Assembly: GCA_023053685.1 (NCBI GenBank)
Contig: JALIGW010000001.1
Span: 67,337,740 to 67,401,739, forward strand
Length of the DNA: 64,000 bases
From: Diadophis punctatus similis
Taxonomy: Eukaryota > Chordata > Lepidosauria > Squamata > Dipsadidae
Reading direction: 5' to 3'
Both the position numbers and the translations under genes were made by a program. Positions 48,192 to 60,702 of this stretch are shown here, piece by piece. Position 1 is the first letter of the stretch. Each line of letters starts with the position of its first letter. Below the pieces are notes generated by a model, which had not been told where the DNA came from, ran no database searches, and was given only the letters and a program-made list of their open reading frames with translations.

Positions 48192-48814
48192 CAGGTAGTT
48201 GCCGACTTACAACAGTTTGTTTGGTGACCATTCAAAATTAGAATGGCATTGAAAAAAAAAGTGACTTATGACAGTTTTTCACACTTACAACCGTTGCAGC
48301 ATCCCCATGGTCATAATGTCAAAATTCAGACACTTGGAACTATAGCAATAGCAATAGCAATAGCACTTAGACTTATATACCGCTTCATAGTGCTTTACAG
48401 CCCTCTCTAAGCGGTTTACAGAGTTCAGCATATTGCCCCCAACAGTCGGGGTCCTCATTTTACCCACCTCGGAAGGATGGAAGGCTGAGTCAACCTTGAG
48501 CTGGTGAGATTTGAACAGCTGAACTGCTGAACTAGCAGTAGCCTGCAGTGCTGCATTTAACCACTGCGCCACCTCATCTCTGACTCATATTTATGACGGT
48601 TGCAGTACCCTTGGGTCATGTGATCACCTTTTGCGACCTTCTGACAAGCAAAGTCAATGGGGAAGCCAGATTCACTTAATAATCGTGTCATTAACTTAAC
48701 AACTGCAGTGATTCACTTAACAACTGGGGCAGGAAAGGTTGTAAAATGGAGCAAAATTCACTTAACAAATGTCTCAATTGGGCTCAATTGTGGTCGTAGG
48801 TTGACGACTACCTG
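48192..48814. mobile_element. Complete pogo/Tigger-like element with TA duplication, carrying a SINE
   Basis: CAGGTAGTTGCCGACTTAC at the left and GTCGTAGGTTGACGACTACCTG at the right, flanked by TA on both sides (48190-48191 and 48815-48816). The TA target is that of Tc1/mariner-pogo elements. The interior is split by the SINE at 48344-48578. Confidence 0.8.
48344..48578 (-). mobile_element. Sauria-type SINE inside the pogo-like element
   Basis: Minus-strand head gaggtggcgcagtggttaaatg, body ggttgactcagccttccatcc and gtaaaccgcttagagagggc, tail aagtgctattgctattgct. Nearly colinear with the copies at 14258 and 57275. Confidence 0.88.
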
Positions 48815-49181
48815 TACTTTAAAACTGTCAAAAAAAAATCACTTCTGAATGTTATGACAATTAATTATTAGTAGTACCTAATGTGATGTAGTCTATTTTC
48901 ATAGGAAAATAACAGAAATATGCTTTTATAGGAAATATTTGTGAGCAATGGAGATTATATCAAATTACAATTAGCCTTGCATTATTAATCAGAGTTGTGC
49001 ATAATGACAATAGTGCATATACATTTGTATATAAATGTATTAAATATATAAATAACCAAACTTATTTAAGTTGTACCAATGTCAAGTTTCTTTCATATCA
49101 ACTTTTAACTATTCCTATAAAATATTATATTTAGCTTTTAAGGTTCATCGATTCCTGAAGCCAAGCGACAAAAAAAATTAC

Positions 49182-49364
49182 CTTCGCATACTGGACAGCA
49201 CTCTCCTTCTGGTACATAGTATCTGTCACAGTGTAGCTGGCCACATTGTGCGGAGAAACAAATAGATACACCACCTTGGCATTGACAAAACCGGCAAGTG
49301 TCCATTCGGAACGTGTCTCCATCATTATATTCCACGCTATTAAATATACATGCTGGCTTCACTT
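49182..49364 (-). CDS. CRIM1: CRIM1 exon C: VWC domain 1
   Basis: One complete von Willebrand factor C module in a single symmetric 1-1 exon: acceptor tttttag, donor gtaatt. It reads E-V-K-P-A-C-I-F-N-S-V-E-Y, has the CxxCxC core in D-T-C-R-F-C-Q-C, and closes with G-E-C-C-P-V-C. Ten cysteines are present in the usual VWC spacing. In this family the VWC modules carry the BMP-binding activity in the extracellular space. The 1-1 phase lets modules be duplicated without breaking the frame, and all six VWC exons here share it. Confidence 0.97.
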
Positions 49365-52300
49365 CTAAAAATAGCAAACAGGAAAAAGATATTTTTCATG
49401 GAGATGTTGCACAACATTAAATACTAGAAGGCTTCATTCCTGAAATTGAGTTTTGTGCAATTAACTGGTCTTAATTCAGACAAGAATCAGTACTTCTGTT
49501 AAACTGGATTTCTGGTTTCAGAGATTCTGGGGTATTTTCCATTTAAATATATAACAACATCTAACCGTGATATATCCAATTCTTTCTGAGGGCATGCTTC
49601 ATCTTATAGAAAAAGATTTTATGGCACTTGTAGTGCTCGTAAAGGAACGGATGATCAATATTAATTAATAAATTTATGAATTTTGATATGCTTTTTTTTA
49701 AGGAAGGGAAGAGTTTATTGAAAAATGTACCACTGGCTGTATTTACACATCAGAGTATGCCACAAAGTACAGTATGCATATTACAATAGCATATCCTGTC
49801 AAGCCTAAATCAAACATTATCACAAAAATATTTCCAACTGGCTAGGAAACAGAAATGCAACAGGTACCACATTCCTTGCCTTCTTTGTTAATAGTTAATA
49901 GTTGGAAGTAGAAGTTCAGTGTAATTGACTAACCTTCCCTACTTCTATTTTCTATAATGAAAGGTGGGGGTAACAGAAATCTGTGCCATTATTTCTGCAA
50001 ATTTAGCTTGATGACAGAATTTAAATTTGAGGAGGGGCAATACACAAGAGTGGCCTGAAAGGTTCAGCTGTTAAACTCGAGCAGGTTTGAGTATCTCAAG
50101 AAAGGTCAGCTAACTGTAACTTATTTATTTTTATTGTGTTTTTGCCCTTAAGTTTTGTCTCAGGTGCAAAATACGGTCCTCTTTGGATGATGATTACTAC
50201 TGTTATATTTTTATACAATGAGTCTGGGAACTGATCTTACAAGTTGTAACATTATTAGACTCATAATTTCTAAGTGAACATGAACAGTCAGGCTTGCACA
50301 CACACCTTGCCTTCATATCAAATGCAGCATAAAATCCTTAAATGTGCAATTAGATTTTTTTCTTGAAGGGTCATAATAACAAGACATACAAATACAGTTG
50401 CAGGAAAAATGTCAAAATATGGTAACATATTAGCTATTGTTTCCCACAATTCAAAGGCAGAAAGCTAAGAATACATACACAACAGTTGCCTGTGCTCCCA
50501 GCATTACAATACCCATTTTTTTACCATTTCATAAATACTGGTTGTAATCCAATTAGAGGCTCTGATTGACAATATTATACAAACTTTACAAATAAATGAA
50601 TGACAAAAAAAGAATAAAGTATTTAGTAGTATCAGAAGACAATGGAAAATGCACAGCTTGAGCTTGTTATACCATCACGAAAATAGTTTGCTTTTTTAGA
50701 TTAGTACTGCAATTTAAAAAAAAACCACTCCTATTAGTACCAGTTGCAGAAAAAAATAGGAAAATAAATTTAAATAAACTGGCTATTTACAGGTATTACA
50801 TCTGTTCTATAGTCAAATATCATACCATAACTACTTAAATGGAATTACTACTAATTAATAAAAAATCCTGGACTATAACTGCTTTCTTTACTATCATTAC
50901 ACTAAGAAATTACAGAAATACTTCTGGGGCAGCTTTAAGAGTCAGACAAATGACAGTGCATCAGTTCATCTATAGCTATCTACCTCTTTGTAGAGTTACT
51001 GTATATTAATGCTTATGCGCTTTGAATAAATTATGCACATTTTGAATAGTATTTTAAATATTGTATGATTTAAAAATAATCAATGTAGTATACTTTAGTT
51101 TCTTGTCTTCTGAAGTCTTATACTCAAGACAGCCTTGATTATAGTATATAAATTATTGTATAAAAGTAAAAAGTTGTAATGTGATTATTTTCTACTGTGC
51201 TAAAAGGCGCTGCAAGCCAACACTTTCTTTTTCTTTTTCCCTTTCTACTCTACAATTTCTCATTTTCCCTTTCCCCTCCCCTAATTTCCCACTATTTTTA
51301 TTTTCCTTTGTATTTTATATTCCAATAAACTAATATTTTTTTAAATACAGATTTAAAAAAAAAGACAGCTTTGAGGTGGTGGTTAGTAGCAGAATGCTTT
51401 TGAAAATGTAAGATTTTTCCGTTTATAATCTAGAACTTTCATATCAAATTTATATTTGCATACTAATTGATTTCATAAATTTTATTTGCATCTAATGAAT
51501 GTTGTTTATAACTGATTAAGTGATTTTAAATTACTTTTAAAATTTAAATATCTTTTATGGATTTAAAGATATTCAGTGTTGATACTTGTACAGTTTATAA
51601 TTTCATTGATGATGACCATGATGATGTGCCTTCAAGTCACAGTCTTATGGTTTCTAGCCTGGTGCCTTAACTACTAAACCAAACTGACTCTATAATTTCA
51701 TTAATATTGGAATAATTTTCTTTGCCCAGGATTACCGATCAATTACCATAAATCCAATTTTACTTAGTTACACCATACTATACTGACATAAAGGATGAGC
51801 ATTTGCAAAAACATTCTGAGTCTTAATAGTAATTTTGCATAGTTATTCCATTTTGCCGATAATAAATTCTATTAGTATGTGATGTCACTATTTCTACTTA
51901 TTCACATTATCATTTTAATTAATTTCACAATAAACTATTTTCTCTACAGCAAGAGGCACTAAGTGGGAATGTTGGGAGGCCTTCACAAGGATATGTTTTC
52001 ATTTCTGATAAGCCCATTTTGGAATGGTTATTCAGATGGTCCTTGTTTACTGACTGCCTCATTCGGCAACCATTCAAAGTTACACTGATGTAAAAAAACA
52101 AAAACAAAGAAGAGTTGCGACTAATTTTTGTATTCATAACCACTACAATGTCCCATGGTCCCATGATTACTATTTGTTTGCTTTGCAACTGGTTGACACA
52201 AACAGTTAAATGGAGAAGGTAGGAATAAAATCACAAGTTACAGCCATGTGATGTTTCACTTACTTACTGAATACAAAGTGAGGCTTTAAGCCTATTGTGA

Positions 52301-53275
52301 TTATGTGATTTTCCACTTAGCAACTTGGCCCTTAGCAACAGAATTGCTGCTCTCTAATGTGATCAGTAAGCAAGGACAACCTCTACATTCAAATGGGACT
52401 GCTTGCCCTCCATCAGTGGCAAATCAAAAAGTATGTGGGCATGTACATTTGAATATATTTGTGTATATGTGCGTATAAGTATGTATGTACAAACAAACAG
52501 AAACACAGGTATAAAAACAAAAACAAAACAAATTTTGATTTCTGCTTTCTTCAGCTACTGTGGAGTAGAATGCACTACTTGGAACTCTTTAGCTAAAGCT
52601 GAAAAATGTCAATTATTCTTCAAGTTGGTGCTTTGTGGTTTGAAGATTTATATTTTTTTAGCCACTTTGATAAATATATATATTAAGTGATTACTGACAT
52701 CTGCTAAGATAAAACTTGTCTGAAGTACTGTTTAATATTTTAAAATGATCTCTTCCTAAGAAAGAGACAGAGGTGATGTCTCCTGCCTCAGGAAGCATTC
52801 CAGAAGCTTTGTGCAGGAAACAATTCCACAGAAAGATCTGTATCAGTAGTTGCAAGATTTGACTCATGTCACAACACAAAAACACAAGTCTTTTAGTTAA
52901 AACTTTTTGTTCCCCACACCCTTTCCTGTGGCTTATTTTTTTTTAGCTGAAACTATGGGCAGCATACTTTTTCAAAACTCCAACCATGCATGCACCTCAG
53001 AATACACGATTTGAGTTTATAAGCAAACTAAAGCAAACTAAAGTCCATGAGTTCATATGAAGTAAAGAAATAAATAAATACAGTAATGCAAATGTTGGTT
53101 TTTAACCTATGTACAAAAGATTTGCAACATAAATTTTATGAGAGGAAAATGGACCTATTACATTTTTAAACATAATTTTTTTACTTGTCTGCTGCATAAT
53201 AAGGAAGATATCAATGTTATTCATATACTAGTATCTCAAAATGTTTAGTCCAAATACACTATCAACATAACATAC
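49365..53275 (-). other. CRIM1: CRIM1 intron B-C
   Basis: 3.9 kb of AT-rich sequence with a pogo-like element (52033-52384) and a small old-SINE relic near 51600-51690 (gtgccttcaagtcacagtcttatgg). No exon recognised. Confidence 0.85.
52033..52384. mobile_element. pogo/Tigger-like element
   Basis: Left end CAGATGGTCCTTGTTTACTG, right end gtgatcagtaagcaaggacaacctc are inverted; interior has cttagcaacttggcccttagcaac. Confidence 0.6.
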
Positions 53276-53397
53276 CATTGACACATTCAAAGACATCACA
53301 GCACTTGCCAGGTGTTCCGTCTCCACGTGATACTATTTGGGGGATGAAGCCTGGCTCGCATTTTGGAACACCACATAAACCCGAGAGACATTCGCAC
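53276..53397 (-). CDS. CRIM1: CRIM1 exon B (probably exon 5): Cys-rich segment with RGD motif
   Basis: The acceptor is ggtttcag and the donor gtatgt. Entry in phase 2 completes the Arg codon of the previous exon, and the exon leaves in phase 1. It begins R-C-E-C-L-S-G-L-C-G and ends C-C-D-V-F-E-C-V-N. The segment I-V-S-R-G-D-G-T-P-G-K carries the RGD tripeptide at 53319-53327, the potential integrin-binding site recorded for human CRIM1. With exon A it forms the second of two related Cys-rich modules between the IGFBP domain and VWC1. Length is 41 residues, as in human. Confidence 0.96.
53319..53327 (-). other. CRIM1: RGD codons in CRIM1
   Basis: CGT-GGA-GAC encodes Arg-Gly-Asp within V-S-R-G-D-G-T-P in exon B. 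The same tripeptide is annotated as a potential cell-attachment site in human CRIM1. Confidence 0.9.
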
Positions 53398-53647
53398 CTG
53401 AAACCGAAGCATTGAAAGCTCCATAAATAAGTGAAGCAACACATGGGATGGAAAAAACAAACGGAAAAAAAGCAAATTGTGAAAGCCAAATGGTTTTCCT
53501 CTGTTACATAATAAAAGGACAACATGACTGTTATTAACACAACACAATTTAAAAAAAGAATGTTCAAAGGACAATGTTCAACTTCTTTCTGAAGACTGGT
53601 GTTCCAAATCCCATTGTAGCTGGGGGAGGTCTAAATGTGTTTAAAAG

Positions 53648-53722
53648 TCACTAATTTATTTATTTATTTATTTATTGGTTCTTATATGCCGCCCTACTCC
53701 CGAGGGACTCAGGGCGGCATTA
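53648..53722 (-). mobile_element. L2/CR1-like LINE 3' end, very short
   Basis: Minus-strand cgccctgagtccctcgggagtagggcggcatataagaacc followed by (AAAT)n. Only the last ~75 bases of the element are present. Confidence 0.8.
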
Positions 53723-54269
53723 TATATAATGTTTTCAATTATATATAATTAGTATCTACAGTTGTTGGGAGAATCACTATAATAAAAAAACTAAACAAGC
53801 ACGGTTCTCGAAATCAGTCAGTTTAGTCCCACTAGCAGGTTCTAGGTTTAAAGGACATGAAATGCATAATAAGGTAGGAGAGGTAATCAAGTTATCTATG
53901 CCTCCTATTATTTCCAATTACATCATCAACATATCTATCAAATTTATACTTTAAATTGCTTAAGACTGTTCAGCATGGGGAATTGCATAGATTTGAAAGC
54001 TTCTATACTCCCAGACATTTTCTGGACGGTTTCTTTTTTCAACGTAACATATTTGTATAACTAACTTTAAATTGTCAAGATTGAATCTACTAATAAGAAA
54101 TATTTAGGATGAGAGTTCTGATTACAGGTAGCCAAGGTAGCATTAGAAAGAAAGAGCATATGTCAGTGGTTGCTTAAATATTTTCAAATGCCTTTTCAAA
54201 TTCTTTAATTTAGCAGAATGAAAAATCCTGTAAACAAATATAGAAGAGACAAACTTGTATTGTCTAAAA

Positions 54270-54926
54270 CAGTGGTTCCCAACCTGTGGTACGTGTACCA
54301 CTAGTGGTACGCGAGGGCCTTCCAGGTGGTACGCAAACACTTTCGGGGTCATGAACGATTTTTAGTTAGTTATTTTGTACTTCATAAAAATGTTTACTGC
54401 CTAACACAAGATAATCTGGCAACGATTTGCAACTGTTGCCACACGCCACCCACCTGGTCCCAGCGGCCCGAGAATCCAGTTGCTGGATGCGCGGGGCCAA
54501 AAAAGGAACGGTACCAGTGGTGGGTTCCTACTGGTGCGTTCTTGCCTGTTTGTCGCCGCCAAGCCGAAGAAGCTGGCGGCGTTCGCGGGCTTCCACCGCC
54601 CGCTTTCCTGGGATGCCGGGACGCCGCCATTTGCGTTCTTTTGCCCTCTGCGCAAGCACTGCTTGCACAGAGGGCAAAAGAACGCAAATGGTGGCGTCCC
54701 AGGAAAGCGGGCGGGGGAAGCCCCGCGCCGCAAACGCTGCCAGCTTCTTCGGCTCGGCGGCGACGAACAGGCAAGACCGCACCGGTAGGAACCCACCCCT
54801 GAACGGTACAATTATGGAAATAAAGTGATATCTGATCGAATTTAGTTTCTCTGGAACCAGGTGGTACGCGGCGACTGTACGGGACCTCCAAGTGGTACTC
54901 GATCACAAAAAGGTTGGGAACCACTG
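54270..54926. mobile_element. Outer hAT-type element with perfect 8-bp target duplication
   Basis: CAGTGGTTCCCAACCTGTGGTACG at the left and AAAAAGGTTGGGAACCACTG at the right; subterminal ggtggtacgc repeats on both sides. Direct flanks gtctaaaa at 54262-54269 and 54927-54934. Contains a second element at 54515-54801. Confidence 0.93.
54515..54801. mobile_element. Inner GC-rich foldback hAT-type element with perfect 8-bp target duplication
   Basis: CAGTGGTGGGTTCCTACTGG and CCGGTAGGAACCCACCCCTG ends; direct flanks aacggtac at 54507-54514 and 54802-54809. Almost the whole 287 bases is one inverted repeat (for example cgccatttgcgttcttttgccctctg against cagagggcaaaagaacgcaaatggtg). The open frames that cross it on both strands are by-products of the palindrome. 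Confidence 0.93.
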
Positions 54927-56004
54927 GTCTAAAACCAAAGGTGAGGATTAAAGTGACCATTAATTTTTTTTAAATACAGGGGGAGGCCATTTATCCATGG
55001 AAGTTTCCTCCTATATTTAATAAGGAAATTCATATTTGCCATTCTAATAATTTGTAATTAATTTAAGCTTGATGACTGGGCACTTTCCACTCAAGATTAA
55101 TTTAAATTCTTGAACTCTTTCTGGTTAAAAAGACCTCTAAATGGCCAGAACTATTAAGAAATGGAGGTGAAAATGATTGTGCTGAGGATAAACCTAATCC
55201 AATGCAATAATGCTCACAATTATGACTAAATATGCAGTATCCTGCCTGCTGAGCCTCGAAGTTCATCAATCAGCATTTCATAGCAATATTGTCACAAATA
55301 CAATACTATTTAGAGCTCTGTCAGCACAAAGTGTGTTTATATCTGAAGGCCAGCTAGCACATCCACAGCAACTTAGCGATTTTATTAGAATGACTGAAAT
55401 AGCTTTGTGAATTAAACTCTGCGTCTTTGGAGCATGTGACATTGTGAGACACATAGAAAAGGATAGGATTAGTGTTGAGATACTGTTGCTATCAACCTGA
55501 CTTTCCCTTCTTCTAGCTCCCATAATTACCACTGTGCCCCACAGTATTCTATTATAATGGTATGAAGGGTTTTCTTTATGTTTTCTGCCTAGAATCTAAG
55601 AATTATAGTTCTAGTTATTTTCTTATGCACAGATAAAAATCCAATCTCTATTTCAGGAGCCTTACTACATGGCATACAGTATATCAGCCTGGTGGGATAG
55701 CCTGGTTCTGTTTGGTTTCTGTTTGCTCCCTTTGTGAGCAAAATAAAGATCTAATTTCATTATTTGCCAAAAAATGATTATCAATATTCCCATTTAAAAA
55801 TATCCACAATAATATTGTGCAGAATGTGTTCAAGTTATCTTATAAAGTTCTACATCATCATCAAAACTTTGTTTCCAGACATTCCTGCTCAACTTGTATC
55901 ATATGAAAATCCTACCAACATTGTCAGCTGAGATTAAACAAATGTATTTTTGAAACAAAGATATTAAACTTCTGGAAACCTTTCTCCAGGAATTCTTACT
56001 ATAG

Positions 56005-56189
<185 letters not shown>

Positions 56190-57274
56190 TTCATTCCTTC
56201 TGAAGAAATGAGTTAAGAAATATTCCTTAAAAAACATAGAGGGATGGCCAATCAGCCTCTATTTTTTCAGTATTATTCATTATTATTTTTGACTATTATT
56301 GTGTTTCACTGGCTCTTTGAAGGCATTGACTGAACTCTTTCTTCAATAATAGTAAACTCAGAATTTCTTTTGTAAAATGGAATCTTGATTATAACTGCTG
56401 TGGGAACATTTGAGAATCACAGCAGTAACTAATGAAATAGTCAAGTGAACAATAATTTCTCCAACAAAATCTCAATCTTTAGATACTGAGAAAGTGAGAA
56501 AACGTATCAATATATACAGTTTAGATTAAATAAAGCATAGGTAGGAACAGATATAATATGTTCTATGGTTAACTGAACAATAACATTGTAGTCAAAAATA
56601 GAAGAATAGTATAACAAGATCAGAGAAAATAGAAATAAGCTAAGATGCTTAGCATTTTATTAATAGGAATGAAATAAATTAATATTAATATTAGCAATTA
56701 ATTATCCCATCTCCAGACATTTCTAGAATCTGTGTTTTGGGAAACAAAACAGAGCAACTTAAATGAAAATTATTCAAGATAAAGCTGATCCTAAAGTATA
56801 GCTTACTATACAGGCTTTCTTCAGTGGGGCTGAAATGTGCCATCAAGAGCAAGTCTATTTATACTGATCTAATGAAATACGTTACTTCAAAAAGTATGAT
56901 AAATGATCTAGCACTTCAATTTTTATCCACATTTCATATCAGATTTTTAATGCTCTTTTCATGTTATTTAAAAGTTTACAGAAAAAAGAACACAACTAGA
57001 TTTATGAAATTCATGGAATGATTAATTAAGCCATCTTTCAAGCAAATATGTAATTCCAGTCTTTAGAATATTACCATCACTTGACACATATAGACAACAC
57101 TGGAGGAAATAAAAATATTAATAGAGTACTGAATTATCATCAGAGAGATGACATTTTTTTCTTTTTTTGGATGTGCACAAAAGAAGCTCTCTGAAAATAA
57201 CATCAAACTGTATGATAATAACTGCTATTAATATATGTTATATATTGAAAACAACTTAAGATATTACATCTTAA

Positions 57275-57509
57275 GAAGCTGTTGTGGTGCAGTGGTTAGA
57301 ATGCAGTATTGCAGGCTAATTCTGCCGACTGCCAGCAGTTCGAGTCGCATCGGCTCAAGATTGACGCAGCATTCCATCCTTCCAAGGTTGGCAAAATGAG
57401 GTCCCAAACTATTGGGACCAATATGCTGACTCTGTAAACCGCTTAGAGAGGGCTGTAAAGCACTGTGAAGCGGTATATACCGGTAAGTCTAAGTGCTATT
57501 GTTATTGCT
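57275..57509 (+). mobile_element. Sauria-type tRNA-derived SINE
   Basis: Head gttgtggtgcagtggttagaatgcag, B-box-like agcagttcgagtcgc, body ctgtaaaccgcttagagagggctgtaaagc, tail gtctaagtgctattgttattgct. Confidence 0.88.
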
Positions 57510-58546
57510 AAATAGAAGCAACTTCATATTACTGGATTTTGAAATAAAGGCACATCAGATGTTTTTTGAAAGAAACTCACCAAGGTGGAATATACCTTAT
57601 TTTATATAACTTTGCATTACTTAATAATTTTTGCAAACATGTTTCTCAGTGATGAACCCAGGTTGAAGTTTTAAAATCATTTAGATGAATGAAACAAGGG
57701 TAATAAATTGTGATGAACTCAGAGCTCTGTTAATACTTTATTCTTTAAGTATGCACAGGTACATGCTGACAAAGTCTTTATCTTGACTATAAGGACAGAA
57801 GCAGGCGTAGAGGATTATTGTACAGTAGAAGCCAGTCTTACATTTTTCCCTACAGAAAATGTACTAGCAAAGCTCTACTTAAGAATACTCTACGAGTCTA
57901 TAACAGGGCTAAAGGCAGGAAGAATATTGGGACAACCATACATTTCAGAGATCAGTTTCTAGACAGTTTCAAGATTCCTGATTATCTTTTCACCCCACAA
58001 ATGGTTGAAGTGGTGCCTGAATAATCTGTCACACAGAGAGCACACTATTTCTAAAGTGAAATGCTATATTTGAGTAATATAATGCATCACATGTTATATC
58101 TTACAACTGTTAATCTAAAAAAAAAACCATATACATTTCCTTGACATATAGGATTTGCTACAAATACATCTTAGTACTAAGATAACCCAACATAATACTT
58201 CAAAGATTTTAGGGTAACCCGAAGTATCAAACTTGACACTATGAAGCCTATTTATACATGCCACGAAAGTTTCATATTAAAGCTGTATTTTTGTTTTTTC
58301 AAAATAAATTTTCCTCAAAACACAGGACTGAAAGAAAGCTATTCCAGAGCTGACAGTCATTAACACTTCACAGAATGATACTTCAGTCTAGGAAATCTTC
58401 CATTTTAAACCCAATATTCTTTATTAAATAACATTAGCTAACGTAGTAACTTAATAATCAGTATACTAATATACTTGACTTTTTCTGTCACAAGTTTCGC
58501 CTCAGTATATATTGACTGTGATACTATGACATCAGATATAACAAAC

Positions 58547-58667
58547 CTTGTGGGAAGAGTGCAGCATCCATCGGCTGTCAGCCTGACTTGAGTTTCATAG
58601 CTATCCAAAGGACAGGCAACTTGTTGGACCGGAGGGCATTCCACTGTACTACAGTCCACACTGAACA
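58547..58667 (-). CDS. CRIM1: CRIM1 exon A (probably exon 4): Cys-rich segment before VWC1
   Basis: This is the first visible coding exon. It enters in phase 1 after a pyrimidine-rich acceptor (tttcccaccag) and reads V-F-S-V-D-C-S-T-V-E-C, then a stretch ending C-C-T-L-P-T. The last codon is split AG|G, giving Arg with the next exon. This is the extracellular Cys-rich segment following the IGFBP-like N-terminus, about human residues 253-292. A second AG eight bases inside (ttcag) could also act as acceptor, but the chosen one restores the VFxVDC junction of the family. The donor is gtttgt, a weak form. The exon is recognised from strong identity to vertebrate CRIM1. Confidence 0.95.
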
Positions 58668-60279
58668 CTGGTGGGAAACAATTAAGATAAGGAAAAGAAT
58701 AAAATAATCTCTTTTTAGGAAGTATAATGATAAAGTTCAACTATTTCATTTACTGATATGTCATTTGAACTCTGCTGCTGGAGAAGACTTTTAATAATAT
58801 CACATATAACCAGGAAAATAAACTAATAAATTGTTGAACAAATCAAGCCAGAGTTCTAGCTCAAGGTATTTAAATATTATATGGCTCCATCTATATTATT
58901 CTGGACACACTGTGTGGAGACATAATTCCTTTGAAGTCGATAATGCTTGGAACATTTAAAAAGAAGAAAAGGATAGCAAGCAGTATGTTGGATAAATTCT
59001 ATTAGGACAACAATGACTGCATCATTAAAAGTTCAAGTGCAGAAAAAATACAGAAATCTATTATAGTATAACTTCTTGCAATGATATAACAAACTGTAGT
59101 TTATTTCATATACCATGATACTTTACCTCACTTTCTGACTGAAGTAATGTTTGCAAACAGTAGGATTAAAGATGGAATATATATACACTTATAGTGCGAG
59201 TAAATATGAATTGGGTAAATTAGCTGTAGAAATAAAAGTTGACATTCCAATAGATATAGTTTATAAGAAGATAAGATCTATAATGTATAAATACAGATAT
59301 AATATATAATCGAGTGTATAAAGATTAGTAGTAATAGCTAATAGGCTGTCAAAGAAGCATGATTTCACTTTTATGGTTTGTATTAGTCAGTGTTATGTTT
59401 GTAGTTGATTGCGTATGTTTTTTGCTTACTGTAGTGTTTTCTACAGTTTTTGTATTTGTTTTTTTTCTGTTGTGTTTATTTTTGTTGTTGTGTGTATTTA
59501 ATTGTTATGTTTTTAAAGGAAAACTCAATAAATATTATTTTAAATAAAAGTTCAAGTGCAGAAAATCTATCCATATAGTTGCTAAAAGTTGATACCAACC
59601 TGATGAGATTTTAATCAATCACATCACTGTATAAACATTAAGTGATACACATCATATTTTAAAATCAGTTGCTGAATTATTATAAATGTAAAGAGTAGGG
59701 CTGTGAGAAGTTTTATTTGGTTTTTTGATTCATGGCTAATACAACTGAATTGCCAAACTCAATTATTTTCAAATTAACTGCCTTTGAATAGATCTGCATA
59801 GTTGAATTATGTCAGGTCAATAATCTGAATTGGACTGATGATTTGTATCAGATTAGAGCCAACCCATGCATCCCTAAAAATCAGTCATTTATGTCAACCA
59901 TATTTGTTGTAATGCAGGTGCTAAATGATGCATGGTTTGGGGTTCCTATTATTTGTGCTGGAAGATCTACACAAGTTTGTTAAGCTTTCTCGGGAACATG
60001 TCCAACAAAATTGTAATTAAAAATATATAATAGGTAATGATGAGCAAAATTTGGGAAGTGCAGTGAAGCTTTATACCAGGCAAGGGATGTGCAGACTAGA
60101 TTTAGTGGGTCACTGAGAAATGTATGAATGTGGGAAAGAAAGCTTATTGTACATTTGTTTTGGAAAGTTAATATGATGAAGTTAATAGGCTAGAATAATG
60201 GGATGTTTTGCACAAATATTACGCCTTGTTGGTGAATATGTTAAAAGCATTATATAATGGAATTAAAGAATGTGTGAGA

Positions 60280-60660
60280 ATAAATGAAATAGTTCAGTGA
60301 GCAGGGAGAAGATTAAGGATATGAGATGTTTCCTTTCACTGTTAAATCTATTTATGGATAAAGGGAAAACCAGGGATGATACTCGAGAAGTGCTAGTTGG
60401 GACCACGAATGTGCCTATACATCTGAATGCAGATGATACTGTTTTGTTGGCTGACAAGCGTAACAATTTGCAGAAAGCATTAGAAAGGTTGAATGAATAT
60501 GAAAATTAATGAATAAAAGATGAAGATGCTTTGAAAAGGGAACAGAGTTAACAACTGGAAATATTATATAAATGGGAAAAAAATCAGAGCAAGTAGATGA
60601 ATTTGTGCAATTTGATAGAACATTTACTAATAGCAATACAGATAGAGAAATTTTAAGATG
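60280..60660 (+). mobile_element. Non-LTR retrotransposon relic with A-D-D catalytic box
   Basis: A frame at 60297-60509 reads …L-N-A-D-D-T-V-L-L-A-D-K-R-N-N-L-Q-K-A-L-E-R-L, an RT catalytic motif of the L/F-x-A-D-D-T-V-L-L-A type; further on F-D-R-T-F-T-N-S-N-T-D-R-E-I-L-R appears in another frame. Not the same clade as the L2/CR1 copy that follows. Clade unsure. Confidence 0.6.
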
Positions 60661-60702
60661 TACAAATGCTGGTGGAACAATACTGCATTGGGTGTTAAGG
60701 AA

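Larger units (their letters stand above)
47992..49181 (-). other. CRIM1: CRIM1 intron C-D
   Basis: 1.2 kb, more than half occupied by a pogo-like element with a SINE inside it (48192-48814). Confidence 0.9.

Noticed and set aside
54326..54960. Several overlapping open frames of 84-188 residues on both strands
   Set aside because: They cross a GC-rich palindromic hAT element; mirrored frames on both strands are expected there and none shows a protein family.
57818..58024. 68-residue plus-strand frame (R-A-K-G-R-K-N-I-G-T-T-I-H-F)
   Set aside because: Looks mildly protein-like but has no recognised family, splice context or neighbouring coding sequence.
58661..58668. Alternative acceptor (ttcag) eight bases inside exon A
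   Set aside because: It would remove the conserved V-F-x-V junction and change the entry phase; the upstream acceptor has the better pyrimidine tract.
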